NCBI RefSeq assembly: GCF_014337155.1
Contig: NZ_CP060632.1
Coordinates: forward strand, 2,053,001-2,117,000
Direction of reading: 5' to 3'
DNA length: 64,000 nt
Source: Wujia chipingensis
GTDB taxonomy: Bacteria > Bacillota > Clostridia > Lachnospirales > Lachnospiraceae
Below are positions 19,966 through 28,899 of this stretch, in pieces. The notes below the pieces were generated by a model. The model did not search any database and was not told where the DNA came from. It was given only the letters and a program-made list of their open reading frames with translations. Each line of letters starts with the position of its first letter. The first letter of the stretch is position 1. Position numbers and translations under genes: made by a program.

Positions 19966-20655
19966 TTATTGTTCAATCTCTTCACTGATATACAGTGATG
20001 TCAAAAATACAAATACATATGCCTGCAGCAATCCATCAAACAGATCAAAATACAAAGAAAAGACTGCCGGCAGAACAACCGGAACAACCATCTTGATCAG
20101 TTCCATAATTACAAATGCACCAAGCACGTTACCAAAAAGTCGCATGCACAGCGACAATGGACGTGTAAATACCTCTAAGATATTGATCGGAGTAACGATT
20201 GCAATCGGTTCTACGAACTTATGCAGCCACTTCTTCACACCCAGATGGTAAATACCTGCCGCCTCAACTAAGACGATGCTCATAACCGCAAGTGCGATCG
20301 TGACATTTAAATCTTTGGTTGGGGACTTGAATCCAAACAATCCAATGATGTTTGATACACCAATATACAGCAATACAGTTGTCAGATATGGGACATACGC
20401 TTTTCCTTCCGGTCCGATCATATCCTCCACCATACCGGTCAGCTTTGTAACAATCGTCTCTGCGATTGCCTGACGTTTGCTGATGTGATCAATCTTCATG
20501 TTTCTTGTCAGGATGATTGCCACAAGAACTAGCACTGCCATGATAATCCATGTTACGACCACAGATTCCGATACGTCGATACCACCGAAGATTGGAATCG
20601 TAAAGACGGTCTCACAGTTCAGTTCTTCCATCAGGTCTTTTGCAAGATCTTCCAA
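19966..20655 (-). CDS. atpB: ATP synthase Fo subunit a
   Basis: About 229 residues with five or six helices. The conserved Arg helix is visible as [20 protein letters not shown], and the C-terminal helix has [19 protein letters not shown]. It forms the ion half-channels against the c ring. A frame opens at an ATG at 20664, but that ATG touches its own AAGGAG. A TTG at 20655, nine bases after AAGGAG, is the more credible start. First gene of the operon; no atpI is seen upstream. Confidence 0.93.
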   Translation of the reverse strand: MEDLAKDLMEELNCETVFTIPIFGGIDVSESVVVTWIIMAVLVLVAIILTRNMKIDHISKRQAIAETIVTKLTGMVEDMIGPEGKAYVPYLTTVLLYIGVSNIIGLFGFKSPTKDLNVTIALAVMSIVLVEAAGIYHLGVKKWLHKFVEPIAIVTPINILEVFTRPLSLCMRLFGNVLGAFVIMELIKMVVPVVLPAVFSLYFDLFDGLLQAYVFVFLTSLYISEEIEQ

Positions 20656-20742
20656 AAAAACCATCTCCTTTTCTCGTTTTATCCTTTCTACCCAAGGAAA
20701 AGTGTATACCTTTTTTTGTCGAAAGTAAAACGTATTTTTCTA

Positions 20743-20768
20743 TAAAAAAACAACCCAAACAGATTGTT
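20743..20768 (-). terminator. Weak terminator after the FadR-type regulator gene
   Basis: A seven-base stem (AACAATC with GGTTGTT, one G-U pair) is followed by seven T residues on the minus strand. It separates the regulator gene from the ATP synthase operon. Confidence 0.45.
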
Positions 20769-20789
20769 ATTTTAGCATTTTTAACATAA

Positions 20790-21464
20790 TTAAACCATCT
20801 GTTCTATCAAATCATAATGCCTGTCAATCGCCAAAAGCATGGCTGGCTCATTTTTCTGTTCGAGATTTTGGTAAATGTCCGCATGGCATTGCAGCAGCTT
20901 CACCCGCACCGATTCATCGGCAAGCTCAATCACGTAGTTAATCCAATCCCGGTATGCGTCGGTCACAGCCTCCATCAAGACTGCCCACAGATGATTTCCG
21001 GTTGCCTGAATCAGGGTATCGTGAAACTCCTTGTCCACATCGGTCAGATCTTTGCCATCGAACAATTTCATCTCTTCCAGCTTTGTCTCTAAGATTGACT
21101 CATATTCATAGGACAGTCCTTTCGCAATCAGATTCGAGCAGACTGCCTTCTCCATCACCCGCCGGAATTCAAATATTTCCTCTTTCGTAATCGTTCCGAG
21201 TGCCAGCATCACCGTAAGCGACTGACGGATAGACTCGCCGACATGCTTTGACACATAATTGCCGGAACCCTGTACCCGTTCGATCAGTCCCATGCCATGC
21301 AGGATGCTGATTGCCTCCCGGATGGAATTTCTGCCGATGCCAAGTTCCTCGGCAATCCTTCGTTCCGGTGGAAGCTTGCTGCCTAATTGCAGTGACCCTT
21401 CTTTGATCCGGTCTATGATATAGGCGATTGCTTTTTCATATTCCTGTGTTGTCTGTTTCTCCAT
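20790..21464 (-). CDS. FadR-subfamily GntR transcriptional regulator
   Basis: This 224-residue protein has an N-terminal winged helix (GSKLPPERRIAEELGIGRNSIREAISILHGMGLIERVQGSGNYV) and a helical FCD effector domain. The FCD domain shows Asp near DKEFHDTLIQATGN and the later His (CHADIYQNL), the usual metal and carboxylate ligands. FadR-type regulators such as PdhR and LldR bind TTGGTnnnACCAA-like sites and respond to pyruvate or lactate. Such a site overlaps the lrgAB promoter 2 kb away. It follows the kinase-like gene by eleven bases, so the two are probably co-transcribed. Confidence 0.88.
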   Translation of the reverse strand: MEKQTTQEYEKAIAYIIDRIKEGSLQLGSKLPPERRIAEELGIGRNSIREAISILHGMGLIERVQGSGNYVSKHVGESIRQSLTVMLALGTITKEEIFEFRRVMEKAVCSNLIAKGLSYEYESILETKLEEMKLFDGKDLTDVDKEFHDTLIQATGNHLWAVLMEAVTDAYRDWINYVIELADESVRVKLLQCHADIYQNLEQKNEPAMLLAIDRHYDLIEQMV

Positions 21465-21475
21465 TTTCTCATCAC

Positions 21476-22048
21476 CTACTCTAATCCAGTCTGTCTGATA
21501 TATTGCTCAATCATTGCGATCGTACCTGCCGTTCCAAGCTTCGAGACATTCAGGCACAGGTCATAATTTTCTGCCATGCCCCATGTCTCCCCGGTATAAT
21601 ATTTGTGGTATGCCGCCCGGCGTTCATCGGTTGCCTGTACAAGCTTCTTCGCCTGGCGCTCCGGGATTCCATGCTTCTTCGCAATCGACTCGATCCGCAT
21701 CGCATCATCCCCGGTCAGGAAGATTGCAAGCTTATCCTTCCGGTCCTTGAATACATAATTACCACATCGACCTAAAATAATACAGTTTTTTCCGTCTAAG
21801 ATTTCGGACAATGCTTTCTTCGGTGTCTCATAAAACACGTTTTCACTCTCTGTCTGGGATATCGTGTACATCAATGTATCCATCGGGGTTTCCCCATAGA
21901 AATCCGGATACCGGTCATACATTCCATATCCTTTTGCAAGCTCTGAGATGACCGACCGATCATAAAATGGAATATGATAGATCTGTTCCAACGCATGACC
22001 GATCTCGTCTCCGCAGCAGCCACATTTTCTACCAATTGTAATAATCAT
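21476..22048 (-). CDS. Cytidylate kinase-like protein
   Basis: This 190-residue protein of the AAA_26 / cytidylate-kinase-like family starts MIITIGRKCGCCGDEIGHAL, where a cysteine-containing loop takes the place of the usual Gly-rich P-loop. NCIILGRCGNYVF and RIESIAKKHGI follow. Such proteins are common in Clostridia next to transporters and regulators; the substrate is unknown. A longer start (GTG 22057) lies inside the ribosome site; AGGAGG is correctly placed for the ATG at 22048. The structured element copy 1 lies directly upstream. Confidence 0.8.
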   Translation of the reverse strand: MIITIGRKCGCCGDEIGHALEQIYHIPFYDRSVISELAKGYGMYDRYPDFYGETPMDTLMYTISQTESENVFYETPKKALSEILDGKNCIILGRCGNYVFKDRKDKLAIFLTGDDAMRIESIAKKHGIPERQAKKLVQATDERRAAYHKYYTGETWGMAENYDLCLNVSKLGTAGTIAMIEQYIRQTGLE

Positions 22049-22074
22049 AACGAACACCTCCTAATTCCTAATTG

Positions 22075-22266
22075 CATATGGTTAAATTCTACTACATTTG
22101 TATGTGACTAACATTTCAACGCAGACACGCTCTCGCTCGGTTCATCACGCAGTGGTACTAAATTCACGTCAAACAAGTTTGCCGTTCATTAAGTACCAGC
22201 GTGCTTCAACGGTCTGCTTGTGAATTGTTAGTCACATACAAATGCATATACATATTCTTAACCATG
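22075..22266 (-). repeat. Structured dispersed element, copy 1 (upstream of the kinase-like gene)
   Basis: Perfect 17-base inverted arms TTTGTATGTGACTAACA (22097-22113) and its complement (22226-22242) extend outward imperfectly to TATGGTTAA / TTAACCATG. The core (22121-22217), read on the minus strand, begins GCAGACCGTTGAAGCACGC and ends GAGCGTGTCTG. Within it CACGC..GGTACT pairs with AGTACC..GCGTG around the hairpin GGCAAAC TT GTTTGAC. It lies between lrgB and the kinase-like gene, both on the minus strand. Confidence 0.8.
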
Positions 22267-22297
22267 TCCAACTATCAATTATATCCTTTTCCCTTCC

Positions 22298-22990
22298 TTA
22301 CATGAAATTTGCGTAGACGGATGCGAGTACAACGGTCAGGATTCCGGTGACAGCGATTGCCAGACTGCTCATCGCGCCTTCCACTTCGCCCATCTCGATT
22401 GCCTTGGCTGTACCGATTGCATGGGATGAAGACCCAAGTGCAAGTCCCTTGGAGATTGGTTCCGTAATACGGAAGAGCTTACATATGAACTCGCCTAAGA
22501 TGTTGCCAATCACACCTGTTACTACGATGACGGCAACCGTGATTGTCACATAACCGCCAAGTTCTTCCGATACTCCCATACCAATAGCTGTCGTAATGGA
22601 CTTCGGAAGCATCGTGACATATTCCTGATGGGTAAGTCCCATGAGCTTCGACAGTACAAATACCGTCGTCAGACTCGTAAGTACACCTGCTGTGATTCCA
22701 AGCATCACCGCTTTGACATTCCGCTTTAGTAACTGCCACTGCTCATACAGCGGAATCGCCAGGCAGACCGTAGCCGGTGTCAGAAACCAGCTTAAGTACA
22801 CGGCACCCTTGTTGTACGTATCGTAATCAATATGCGCACATACAAGCACGATGATCGTAAGGATTATCGAGATGAGCAATGGATTGAAGATTCCAAGCTT
22901 AAACTTTTTCTTTAATAATAAACCTGCCAGATACGCAAGCAGACTGAGTGTCACACCTGCGAACATGGATGTCTGAAATAAATCTTTCAT
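22298..22990 (-). CDS. lrgB: LrgB family membrane protein
   Basis: This 230-residue multi-helix protein includes PLLISIILTI, TPATVCLAIPLYEQ, MLPKSITTAIGMGVSEELGG and LGSSSHAIGTAKAIEMGEVEGAMSSLAI, the conserved LrgB/CidB/PftB signature. With LrgA it forms a complex first linked to murein hydrolase control and later shown in Bacillus and Streptococcus mutans to move pyruvate. A longer frame begins upstream inside lrgA, but the ATG at 22990 overlaps the lrgA stop (ATGA) and has AAGGAG eight bases before it. Confidence 0.9.
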   Translation of the reverse strand: MKDLFQTSMFAGVTLSLLAYLAGLLLKKKFKLGIFNPLLISIILTIIVLVCAHIDYDTYNKGAVYLSWFLTPATVCLAIPLYEQWQLLKRNVKAVMLGITAGVLTSLTTVFVLSKLMGLTHQEYVTMLPKSITTAIGMGVSEELGGYVTITVAVIVVTGVIGNILGEFICKLFRITEPISKGLALGSSSHAIGTAKAIEMGEVEGAMSSLAIAVTGILTVVLASVYANFM

Positions 22991-23364
22991 ATCTCCTGCT
23001 CCTTTGCCTTTTCTTTTGCTTTGGATTTCTTGATCACACATTGGGATACACGTCCGGTTGCACCCATAACCGCAACGAGTGCTACAACCGTGATCACACT
23101 GACCGGTACTAACACCGGTTTCAATGTACCCCATGATGCCATCAGACCAACCCCTGCGGGGATGAACATGACCGGCATGATCTCGATCAGGAATTTCCCG
23201 ACATCCTTCACTGCATCGAGCTTAATGATTCCACTGAGCAACCCGATAAATAAAATCACCATGCCATAGATGCTTGCCGGTATCGGCAATGGCAGGAAGT
23301 ATTTTAACAACTCTCCTAAAAAGGAGATAAACAAGATTAACAGAAACTGTCGTAAGTATTTCAT
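22987..23364 (-). CDS. lrgA: LrgA / CidA holin-like membrane protein
   Basis: A 125-residue four-helix protein. It starts with the family pattern QFLLILFISFLGELLKYFLPLPIPASIYGMVILF and continues VGKFLIEIMPVMFIPAGVGLM. It ends in a Lys-rich cytoplasmic tail. It is the first gene of an lrgAB operon, with its own near-consensus promoter and palindromic operator upstream. GGGAG precedes the ATG. Confidence 0.9.
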   Translation of the reverse strand: MKYLRQFLLILFISFLGELLKYFLPLPIPASIYGMVILFIGLLSGIIKLDAVKDVGKFLIEIMPVMFIPAGVGLMASWGTLKPVLVPVSVITVVALVAVMGATGRVSQCVIKKSKAKEKAKEQEI

Positions 23365-23393
23365 AATGACTCCCTAACTCCTATAAAAAGCAA

Positions 23394-23422
23394 ATTGGTA
23401 GCACCACTTTGGTACTACCAAT
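23394..23422 (-). promoter_or_regulatory. Palindromic operator of the lrgAB promoter
   Basis: Two 12-base arms, ATTGGTAGCACC and GGTACTACCAAT, match at 11 of 12 positions around five bases. On the minus strand it contains TTGGTAGTACCAA, which fits the TTGGTnnnACCAA box of PdhR/LldR-type FadR-family regulators. It starts right after the -10 box, so a bound repressor would cover the transcription start. Confidence 0.75.
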
Positions 23423-23450
23423 ATTATACTTATACTTTTTTAATTGTCAA
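23423..23450 (-). promoter_or_regulatory. Near-consensus promoter of lrgAB
   Basis: On the minus strand a perfect TTGACA is followed after 16 bases by a perfect TATAAT. Such a strong promoter beside an overlapping operator implies tight repression in the absence of an inducer. Confidence 0.82.
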
Positions 23451-23574
23451 TTATGAATTTTGCTACATTTTTCAAAAATAGCCGCAAAAATTTCTACATT
23501 TTCAATACCCGAAACGACTTACCTACACAATATTTTTATCCATAATATTCATCCTGCCGGCATTCGCGCCTGCA

Positions 23575-24051
23575 TTATGACTGCACCCGGTTCATATACT
23601 GCTCCCACAGCATAGCCACCTGCGTTCCTGTCACATAGACCTGATATGAATCACCTACCGTCTGATCTTCCGGATCCACAAATTCGATTCCAAGCACGTA
23701 TCCATCCGCATCCCGCTTCATCTCAAAGAGATATGCCCCTTCACAGGTTTTTGGAAAATCTGTCGTTTCCGCAACAGACAGTTCATAATCCGGAACCTCG
23801 GACTGCAGCACATCATTTGCATCATAATACTTGTAGCCATCACGCACACACCGGATCAGTTTTCCATCTGTTATCCGGATCTTCGTCGTACCGGCATAGC
23901 TTTCTGTATAATTTGTATTCTGGCTGTTGTCCGCTCTCACAATCAGTGCTTCTACCATAAGCTCCACACCATTTTCTGTCACTGCAAATGTATCGATCTG
24001 ACAGTCGTCAAACCGGAAATGCTCTAATTCATCTACACTTTTATATGCCAC
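23575..24051 (-). CDS. Conserved protein of unknown function (DUF6762-like)
   Basis: This soluble protein of about 158 residues has no signal peptide and alternating strand-like segments (GVELMVEALIVRAD; GTTKIRITDGKLIRCVRDGYKYYD; AYLFEMKRDADGYVLGIEFVD). I do not recognise a fold with certainty; similar small proteins in Lachnospiraceae carry only DUF names. An ATG at 24060 sits directly on AAGG, so the GTG three codons later, nine bases after AAGG, may be the real start. It follows the solute-binding protein gene's end on the opposite side and appears to be transcribed alone. Confidence 0.55.
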   Translation of the reverse strand: MAYKSVDELEHFRFDDCQIDTFAVTENGVELMVEALIVRADNSQNTNYTESYAGTTKIRITDGKLIRCVRDGYKYYDANDVLQSEVPDYELSVAETTDFPKTCEGAYLFEMKRDADGYVLGIEFVDPEDQTVGDSYQVYVTGTQVAMLWEQYMNRVQS

Positions 24052-24122
24052 TTTGTTCATCCTTCCTTCTATGTATTCTTCTGTAATGACCTATGCAATC
24101 ACACTATATTGTTTTCCCGATA

Positions 24123-25403
24123 TCAGTAAATTGCTTCATATAATTTTTCTACAACTTCATCTTCGGAAAGCTTATCATAGATATAATAGTCCGCATTGAC
24201 CTTAAAACCATCATAGACGCTTTCGTTCTCCAATACCGGCTGCAATATCTCCAGCCGGTCTGCGTAATTTTCACGCATGTCATCTGCCTGTTTCTCATAA
24301 CCGCTGAGCTTTTGAGTTTCCTGCAGCGCTGCCTTTGCCGCGTCACTGATTGGAATACCTTTTTCGGTTCCCTGCAGCTGTGCCATATCCCTGCTATTAA
24401 GCAGAAACTCCAGAAGCTTTGCCGCTTCTTCCGGATACTCCGTTGTTGCACTGATGGCATACATCGTAGCTGGTTTTACACACCACCCGAATTTCCTCGC
24501 AGCTGCATCCTGCAGATAATCGCCTACAATAACCTCCGCACCGTTCTCTTCCAATGGTGTACAATAATTTGCTGCATCACTGATCCACGCAAGCGTTCCC
24601 GCTGCCTTTCCTGTCGAAAAAGCATTTCGATCAAAGGAGTCGATCGGCATCAGCACATCTTCATCAATCAGACGCTTATAGAAATCAAGCATAAATGCAA
24701 TATCTGCTTTTGTCAGCTGCAATGACCCATCTGCTTTCACGGACTCCTTTCCCTTTATCTGTTCAAGATATGCAACCAGCATCAGAAAGAGTTGTTTTTT
24801 TGTCGTTCCAAGCGGGTAGATTCCATCCCGGCTCATAACCTTAGCCGCTGCAAAAAGATCATCCCACGTCTTCGGGATCTCCAGGCCATACGATGCGTAA
24901 ATCGTCTTGTTATAATAAAACATTGGTGTATTAAATGAAATCGGAACGGCATACAGTTTTCCGTCCATTTCCCCATAAGCAAGCTCCTCCGGAGTGTAAT
25001 TCTCCAGATGAATGATGTCTTTCAGATCATACAAGTTATAAAAGCCATTTTCTTCGTCTGCATATTCCGACAGCCACGCATAATTAATCTGCATCACATC
25101 CGGTGCATTGTGGGAGCGCATATAAATATGCATTTTGTTCTCGTATCCGCCCCAGCTTCCATAGTTTGCCTGCACCTCTATCTGTCCCTGGTTTTGTTCT
25201 GTAAATATATCCAATGCCTGTAGTGTGTACCGATGCCGGTCATCATTTCCCCACCAGGAGTAGGAAATCTCCGTCGTGGATTCATAGACTACCGGTTTGC
25301 TATTTCCGGAACACCCGGATAAGAAAATCAGACATACAATGAGACAGATGCTGATTCCACGATATTTATTTTTCATTTTTCCCATGTACCTCATATCTGC
25401 CAA
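24123..25403 (-). CDS. Extracellular solute-binding lipoprotein (ABC family 1)
   Basis: About 417-426 residues. A lipoprotein signal (ISICLIVCLIFLSGCSG) would anchor Cys to the membrane. The mature part has family 1 solute-binding features such as YSWWGNDDRHRYTLQALDIF, NAPDVMQINYAWLSEYA, DGKLYAVPISFNTPMFYYNK and IPKTWDDLFAAAKVM, typical of carbohydrate-binding proteins. No permease or ATPase gene is adjacent. Instead the gene starts immediately after a membrane diguanylate cyclase gene. The start may be the TTG at 25403 or the ATG at 25376 (MKNKYRG), which gives the more usual signal peptide. Confidence 0.85.
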   Translation of the reverse strand: MADMRYMGKMKNKYRGISICLIVCLIFLSGCSGNSKPVVYESTTEISYSWWGNDDRHRYTLQALDIFTEQNQGQIEVQANYGSWGGYENKMHIYMRSHNAPDVMQINYAWLSEYADEENGFYNLYDLKDIIHLENYTPEELAYGEMDGKLYAVPISFNTPMFYYNKTIYASYGLEIPKTWDDLFAAAKVMSRDGIYPLGTTKKQLFLMLVAYLEQIKGKESVKADGSLQLTKADIAFMLDFYKRLIDEDVLMPIDSFDRNAFSTGKAAGTLAWISDAANYCTPLEENGAEVIVGDYLQDAAARKFGWCVKPATMYAISATTEYPEEAAKLLEFLLNSRDMAQLQGTEKGIPISDAAKAALQETQKLSGYEKQADDMRENYADRLEILQPVLENESVYDGFKVNADYYIYDKLSEDEVVEKLYEAIY

Positions 25404-26894
25404 TCAATCCTCATACCAATTGTATTGATGTTTTCCGTTTTCTTTTGATACATATAACGCACGGTCCGCCATCTGATAAGATTCCTCGAATCCAAGTTTT
25501 ATTCCATCTACCGTAATTCTCAGACAGATTCCTGCTGAAAGTGAGACTTTGCACGATTCATAGTGTGTATCAAACTGCTTATGAAATGCATCCAAAAGTG
25601 CATCCAGCCTCCGGGCAACCTCCTCCCGTATAACGGTCTCTTCCTCATGCTCAAATGGAATGTACACCGCAAACTCATCTCCGCCCATACGCCCGATGAT
25701 TGCCTGTGTTCCAAGAGTTTCCCGGAAGATTACTACGGATTTCTTAAGAAATTTATCCCCTTCCTGATGCCCATATGTATCATTTACCAGCTTAAAATTA
25801 TCCATATCCAGCATCATGCAGATATGCTTTGTTCCTTCTCCTGCATGTGCAAGCTTTGTATCTACCAGATCACGGAATGATTGCTTATTCAACACATTTG
25901 TCAGCTGATCGTAATCTGCTTTCTGCCTGATCTGCGAAAGCACGCCATCCTTTACTGCCACCTGTGAATACAGGATTCCTGCCGCCGTCATAGCAACCAC
26001 AAGCATAATAATATATACAATTATAGCAAACCGGGTGATTCCAAGCTGTTCCGCAAATAGCACGTTCTCCGGAGCCACACATATTACCTGCCAGTCGTTC
26101 TTGCAGGTTCCAACTACTACAACTTCCTTGTCGCCTATAATCCAGTAATTGCTATATCCATCCGGCAGATCGTTCCAGACTTCTTCTGCATTCCGTCCAA
26201 GTATCTCTCCTGATTCAGCATAGACAATCGAATGTGCCGAATCCACAAGATAGCTCTGCATCCCCGGCACATCCTCCATATCTGTAAAAGACTGGCTCAG
26301 TTCCCGGCTATAAAATGCTGCCACAATGATTGCATGCTCATTCAGTCTTTTTACGTAATACAGCCTGTCATAGCACCGCTCATAATCGAAAAACCAGCCG
26401 GACTCTTTCCTCTCGTCCGTAATATGCCCTTCCAGATACGCATATAGTCCACCATCCGGGAACAACTCGAGCGTCGTATTCGATATTGAACCAAGCGATG
26501 AATCATCTGCGTATACAATTCCAAAATCAGAGAAGTTCTGAAGAATATTAATATCCTGCAAACGTTTTTCAATCGCTGTCTCCTGCTGTATCTTCTCGAA
26601 TGCATCCTGCCCCTCTTTCGTTGCATCATACTCACAATAGATATCATCCGAGAACAGCAATGCTGCGGTATCTTCAATTCTTCCCAGATACTGATTGAGA
26701 TTTGATATCTGCAATTGGGTGTTTGCCTGTATCAGGTTTACAACCTTTGATTTCATTTCCTGGGAGGATTTTCTTGTCAGGATCAAAGTGATGGTTCCTG
26801 TTGCAACTGTGATGGCAAGCAAAAACACAATGACGATCCGAAATGTGAATCTTCTTATCTGAATGTCTGTCTTTGTATTATTGTTAAAAGGCAT
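25404..26894 (-). CDS. Membrane-bound diguanylate cyclase with extracellular sensor domain
   Basis: This 496-residue protein has a first helix near 18-38 (FRIVIVFLLAITVATGTITLIL), an extracellular Cache-like region of about 240 residues, a second helix near 290-310 (FAIIVYIIMLVVAMTAAGILY) and a C-terminal GGDEF domain. The catalytic loop is GRMGGDEFAVYIPF, so it should make cyclic di-GMP. The residues five places before GGDEF are not RxxD, so product inhibition at an I-site is not expected. The stop codon abuts the start of the solute-binding lipoprotein gene, suggesting that the pair senses an extracellular sugar or similar ligand. Confidence 0.92.
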   Translation of the reverse strand: MPFNNNTKTDIQIRRFTFRIVIVFLLAITVATGTITLILTRKSSQEMKSKVVNLIQANTQLQISNLNQYLGRIEDTAALLFSDDIYCEYDATKEGQDAFEKIQQETAIEKRLQDINILQNFSDFGIVYADDSSLGSISNTTLELFPDGGLYAYLEGHITDERKESGWFFDYERCYDRLYYVKRLNEHAIIVAAFYSRELSQSFTDMEDVPGMQSYLVDSAHSIVYAESGEILGRNAEEVWNDLPDGYSNYWIIGDKEVVVVGTCKNDWQVICVAPENVLFAEQLGITRFAIIVYIIMLVVAMTAAGILYSQVAVKDGVLSQIRQKADYDQLTNVLNKQSFRDLVDTKLAHAGEGTKHICMMLDMDNFKLVNDTYGHQEGDKFLKKSVVIFRETLGTQAIIGRMGGDEFAVYIPFEHEEETVIREEVARRLDALLDAFHKQFDTHYESCKVSLSAGICLRITVDGIKLGFEESYQMADRALYVSKENGKHQYNWYED

Positions 26895-27044
26895 TTCTTA
26901 CCTTACTCCTTCCAGATCTGATTTCAGCATAATAAAATATTATAATATAGGAATCCGCGATTTACAATAACCCTTTTTGGCTGCATTCTTCCGGGCAATC
27001 CGATGCTTGACTTTCGTGCCTGTCTGTACTATATTTGTTTTATT

Positions 27045-27115
27045 GCAGGTATAGTTCATTGGTAGAACACCAGCTTCCCAAGCTGGATAGGCGGGTTCGA
27101 TTCCCGTTACCTGCT
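27045..27115 (+). tRNA. tRNA-Gly (anticodon CCC)
   Basis: A 71-base cloverleaf has acceptor GCAGGTA / TACCTGC, D-arm with TTCATTGGTAGAA, anticodon stem CCAGC / GCTGG around TTCCCAA, and T-arm GCGGGTTCGATTCCCGT. The 3' CCA is not encoded, and a T run follows directly and can act as terminator. Confidence 0.95.
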
Positions 27116-27190
27116 TTTTTACGTGATAGAACTGCAAGATTTCGTGAATCAAGTTTCATTCACTTTCACAGTGAAAGAAATAGTATCGAT

Positions 27191-27230
27191 AAAAGAGGAA
27201 AGGTACCAGTTAAAGTACCTTTCCTCTTTT
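27191..27230. terminator. Bidirectional terminator downstream of flotillin gene
   Basis: Perfect 16-base arms (AAAAGAGGAAAGGTAC) surround an eight-base loop, with A and T runs at the stem base. It separates tRNA-Gly (plus strand) from the convergent flotillin gene. Confidence 0.92.
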
Positions 27231-27261
27231 ATCTTAAAAGTTTTCTGTTTTACACATTATC

Positions 27262-28773
27262 TTACTCCACAGTTGTATCTACGGAAGTTCCCGCCTCTGC
27301 AGGAGCTTCTACCTTGATTCCATCCAGGCCTGTGATGTTCACATTCTTGTTAACCTTTGCATCGTATGTATTTGCACGCATAATATCCGCGATATCGATA
27401 CCTGTTACTTCCTTCACAGACTCCATTGTCTTTGCAAGGACTTGTGGCACATACGACCCCATCGAACCGACACCGGAACCTTCGCCGTTGCCGTCGATGA
27501 TCGTAACCTTGTCGATTGTAGAGAGTGGCTCTGCGATTGCCTTTGCCATCTCCGGCAATGCCTTCACGATCATTTCCACCATCGCTGCCTGACCATACTT
27601 CTTCATCGCTTCGGCTTTCTTCTCTAAGGCTTCTGCCTCTGCAAGACCTTTGGCTTCGATTGCCTTCGCCTCTGCCTCGCCGACTGCACGGATACCTGCT
27701 GCCTCCTGCTGCTTTGCGAAAAGCTCTGCCTCTGCCTGTGCCTTCTTCGCCTCAGCTTCCTGCTGCTTCTCAAACTTATCTGCCTCGGCATTTCTCTGAC
27801 GCTTGTAAAGCTCCGCATCTGCCTGCTGCTGTCTTGCGAACTTGTCCGCCTCCGCTTTCTTACGAATATCCGCATCGAGGGACTGCTCCATAACCTCGGC
27901 TTCCTTCTTCTTCAGGTCAACTTCCTTCTCCTGACGTGCGATATCTGCCTCGGTCTTTGTAACCTCGATTGTCTTACGCTGTGCTTCCTTCTGAATCTCG
28001 TAAGCCGCATCTGCTTCCGCATTCTTCGTATCTTCGATTGTCTTTAATTCTGCCTTCTTGATAGAAAGCTCATTCTGCTTCACGGCAATTTCCGTATCGG
28101 ATAATACCTTTGCATCGTTCGCTTCTTTTCTCGCCTGTGCCTGTGCGATCGCTACATCACGGTCTGCGTTTGCCTTGGCGATACTTGCATTCTTCTGGAT
28201 TGCTGCCATGTTATCCTGACCAAGCGCGATAATCAGGTCATTCTGATCCTCTACATGCTGGATGTTGCAGGAAATAATCTCAATACCCAGACGATTCATA
28301 TCCACCTGCGCCTTCTCCTGCACCTGATCACCGAAGGACTTACGATCGTTACACAACTCCTTCAGACTGATCGTACCGATAATCTCACGCATATTACCCT
28401 GCAGAGAATCCACCAGTGCTTCCATAATCTGCGGTTCCTTCATATTCAGGAAATTCTTCATGGCAAGTTGCATACCTTCTTCATCCGTACGGATCTTAAC
28501 TTTCGCAACTGCATCAATGTTAACACCGATGAAATCCAGTGTCGGAACATAATCGTCCGTCTTGATATCGATACTGATCTGCTTGATCAACAGTTCATCC
28601 TTCCGCTCGAAGAACGGAAGCTTCAAGCCTGCTTTACCAATCAGAATCTTCGGTGTCTTTCTTAAACCGGAAATGATATACGCCTTATCCGGTGGTGATT
28701 TGACATAACTGGTAAATAAAATGACCAGCAATGCCACGATAATGATAATAATAGCAATTGTTGAACCTGACAT
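27262..28773 (-). CDS. floT: Flotillin-family membrane scaffold protein
   Basis: This 503-residue protein has one N-terminal membrane segment (TIAIIIIIVALLVILFTSYV), an SPFH domain (KAYIISGLRKTPKILIGKAG; VAKVKIRTDEEGMQLAMKNFL; NMREIIGTISLKELCNDRKSF), then a very long Ala/Glu/Lys/Gln coiled coil of about 200 residues (KKAQAEAELFAKQQEAAG). Flotillins organise membrane domains and influence fluidity and secretion in bacteria. No NfeD-type partner is adjacent, so it appears to be a single-gene unit. AGGGAGG precedes the ATG. Confidence 0.92.
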   Translation of the reverse strand: MSGSTIAIIIIIVALLVILFTSYVKSPPDKAYIISGLRKTPKILIGKAGLKLPFFERKDELLIKQISIDIKTDDYVPTLDFIGVNIDAVAKVKIRTDEEGMQLAMKNFLNMKEPQIMEALVDSLQGNMREIIGTISLKELCNDRKSFGDQVQEKAQVDMNRLGIEIISCNIQHVEDQNDLIIALGQDNMAAIQKNASIAKANADRDVAIAQAQARKEANDAKVLSDTEIAVKQNELSIKKAELKTIEDTKNAEADAAYEIQKEAQRKTIEVTKTEADIARQEKEVDLKKKEAEVMEQSLDADIRKKAEADKFARQQQADAELYKRQRNAEADKFEKQQEAEAKKAQAEAELFAKQQEAAGIRAVGEAEAKAIEAKGLAEAEALEKKAEAMKKYGQAAMVEMIVKALPEMAKAIAEPLSTIDKVTIIDGNGEGSGVGSMGSYVPQVLAKTMESVKEVTGIDIADIMRANTYDAKVNKNVNITGLDGIKVEAPAEAGTSVDTTVE

Positions 28774-28899
28774 ACAAAAACCCTCCCTAACAACAAGTTA
28801 ATTGATTGCTATGCGACTCAGATCGCATATTTTCTTTGGTGCAAAATTCACATTCCTGCATCTATTCAATATTGTACCATGTATGTGTGAAAATCACTA

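Noticed and set aside
27045..27115. tRNA-Gly as the attachment site of the decayed integrative element
   Set aside because: The recombinase remnant lies 20 kb away, large serine recombinases rarely use tRNA genes, and no duplicated tRNA end was noticed.
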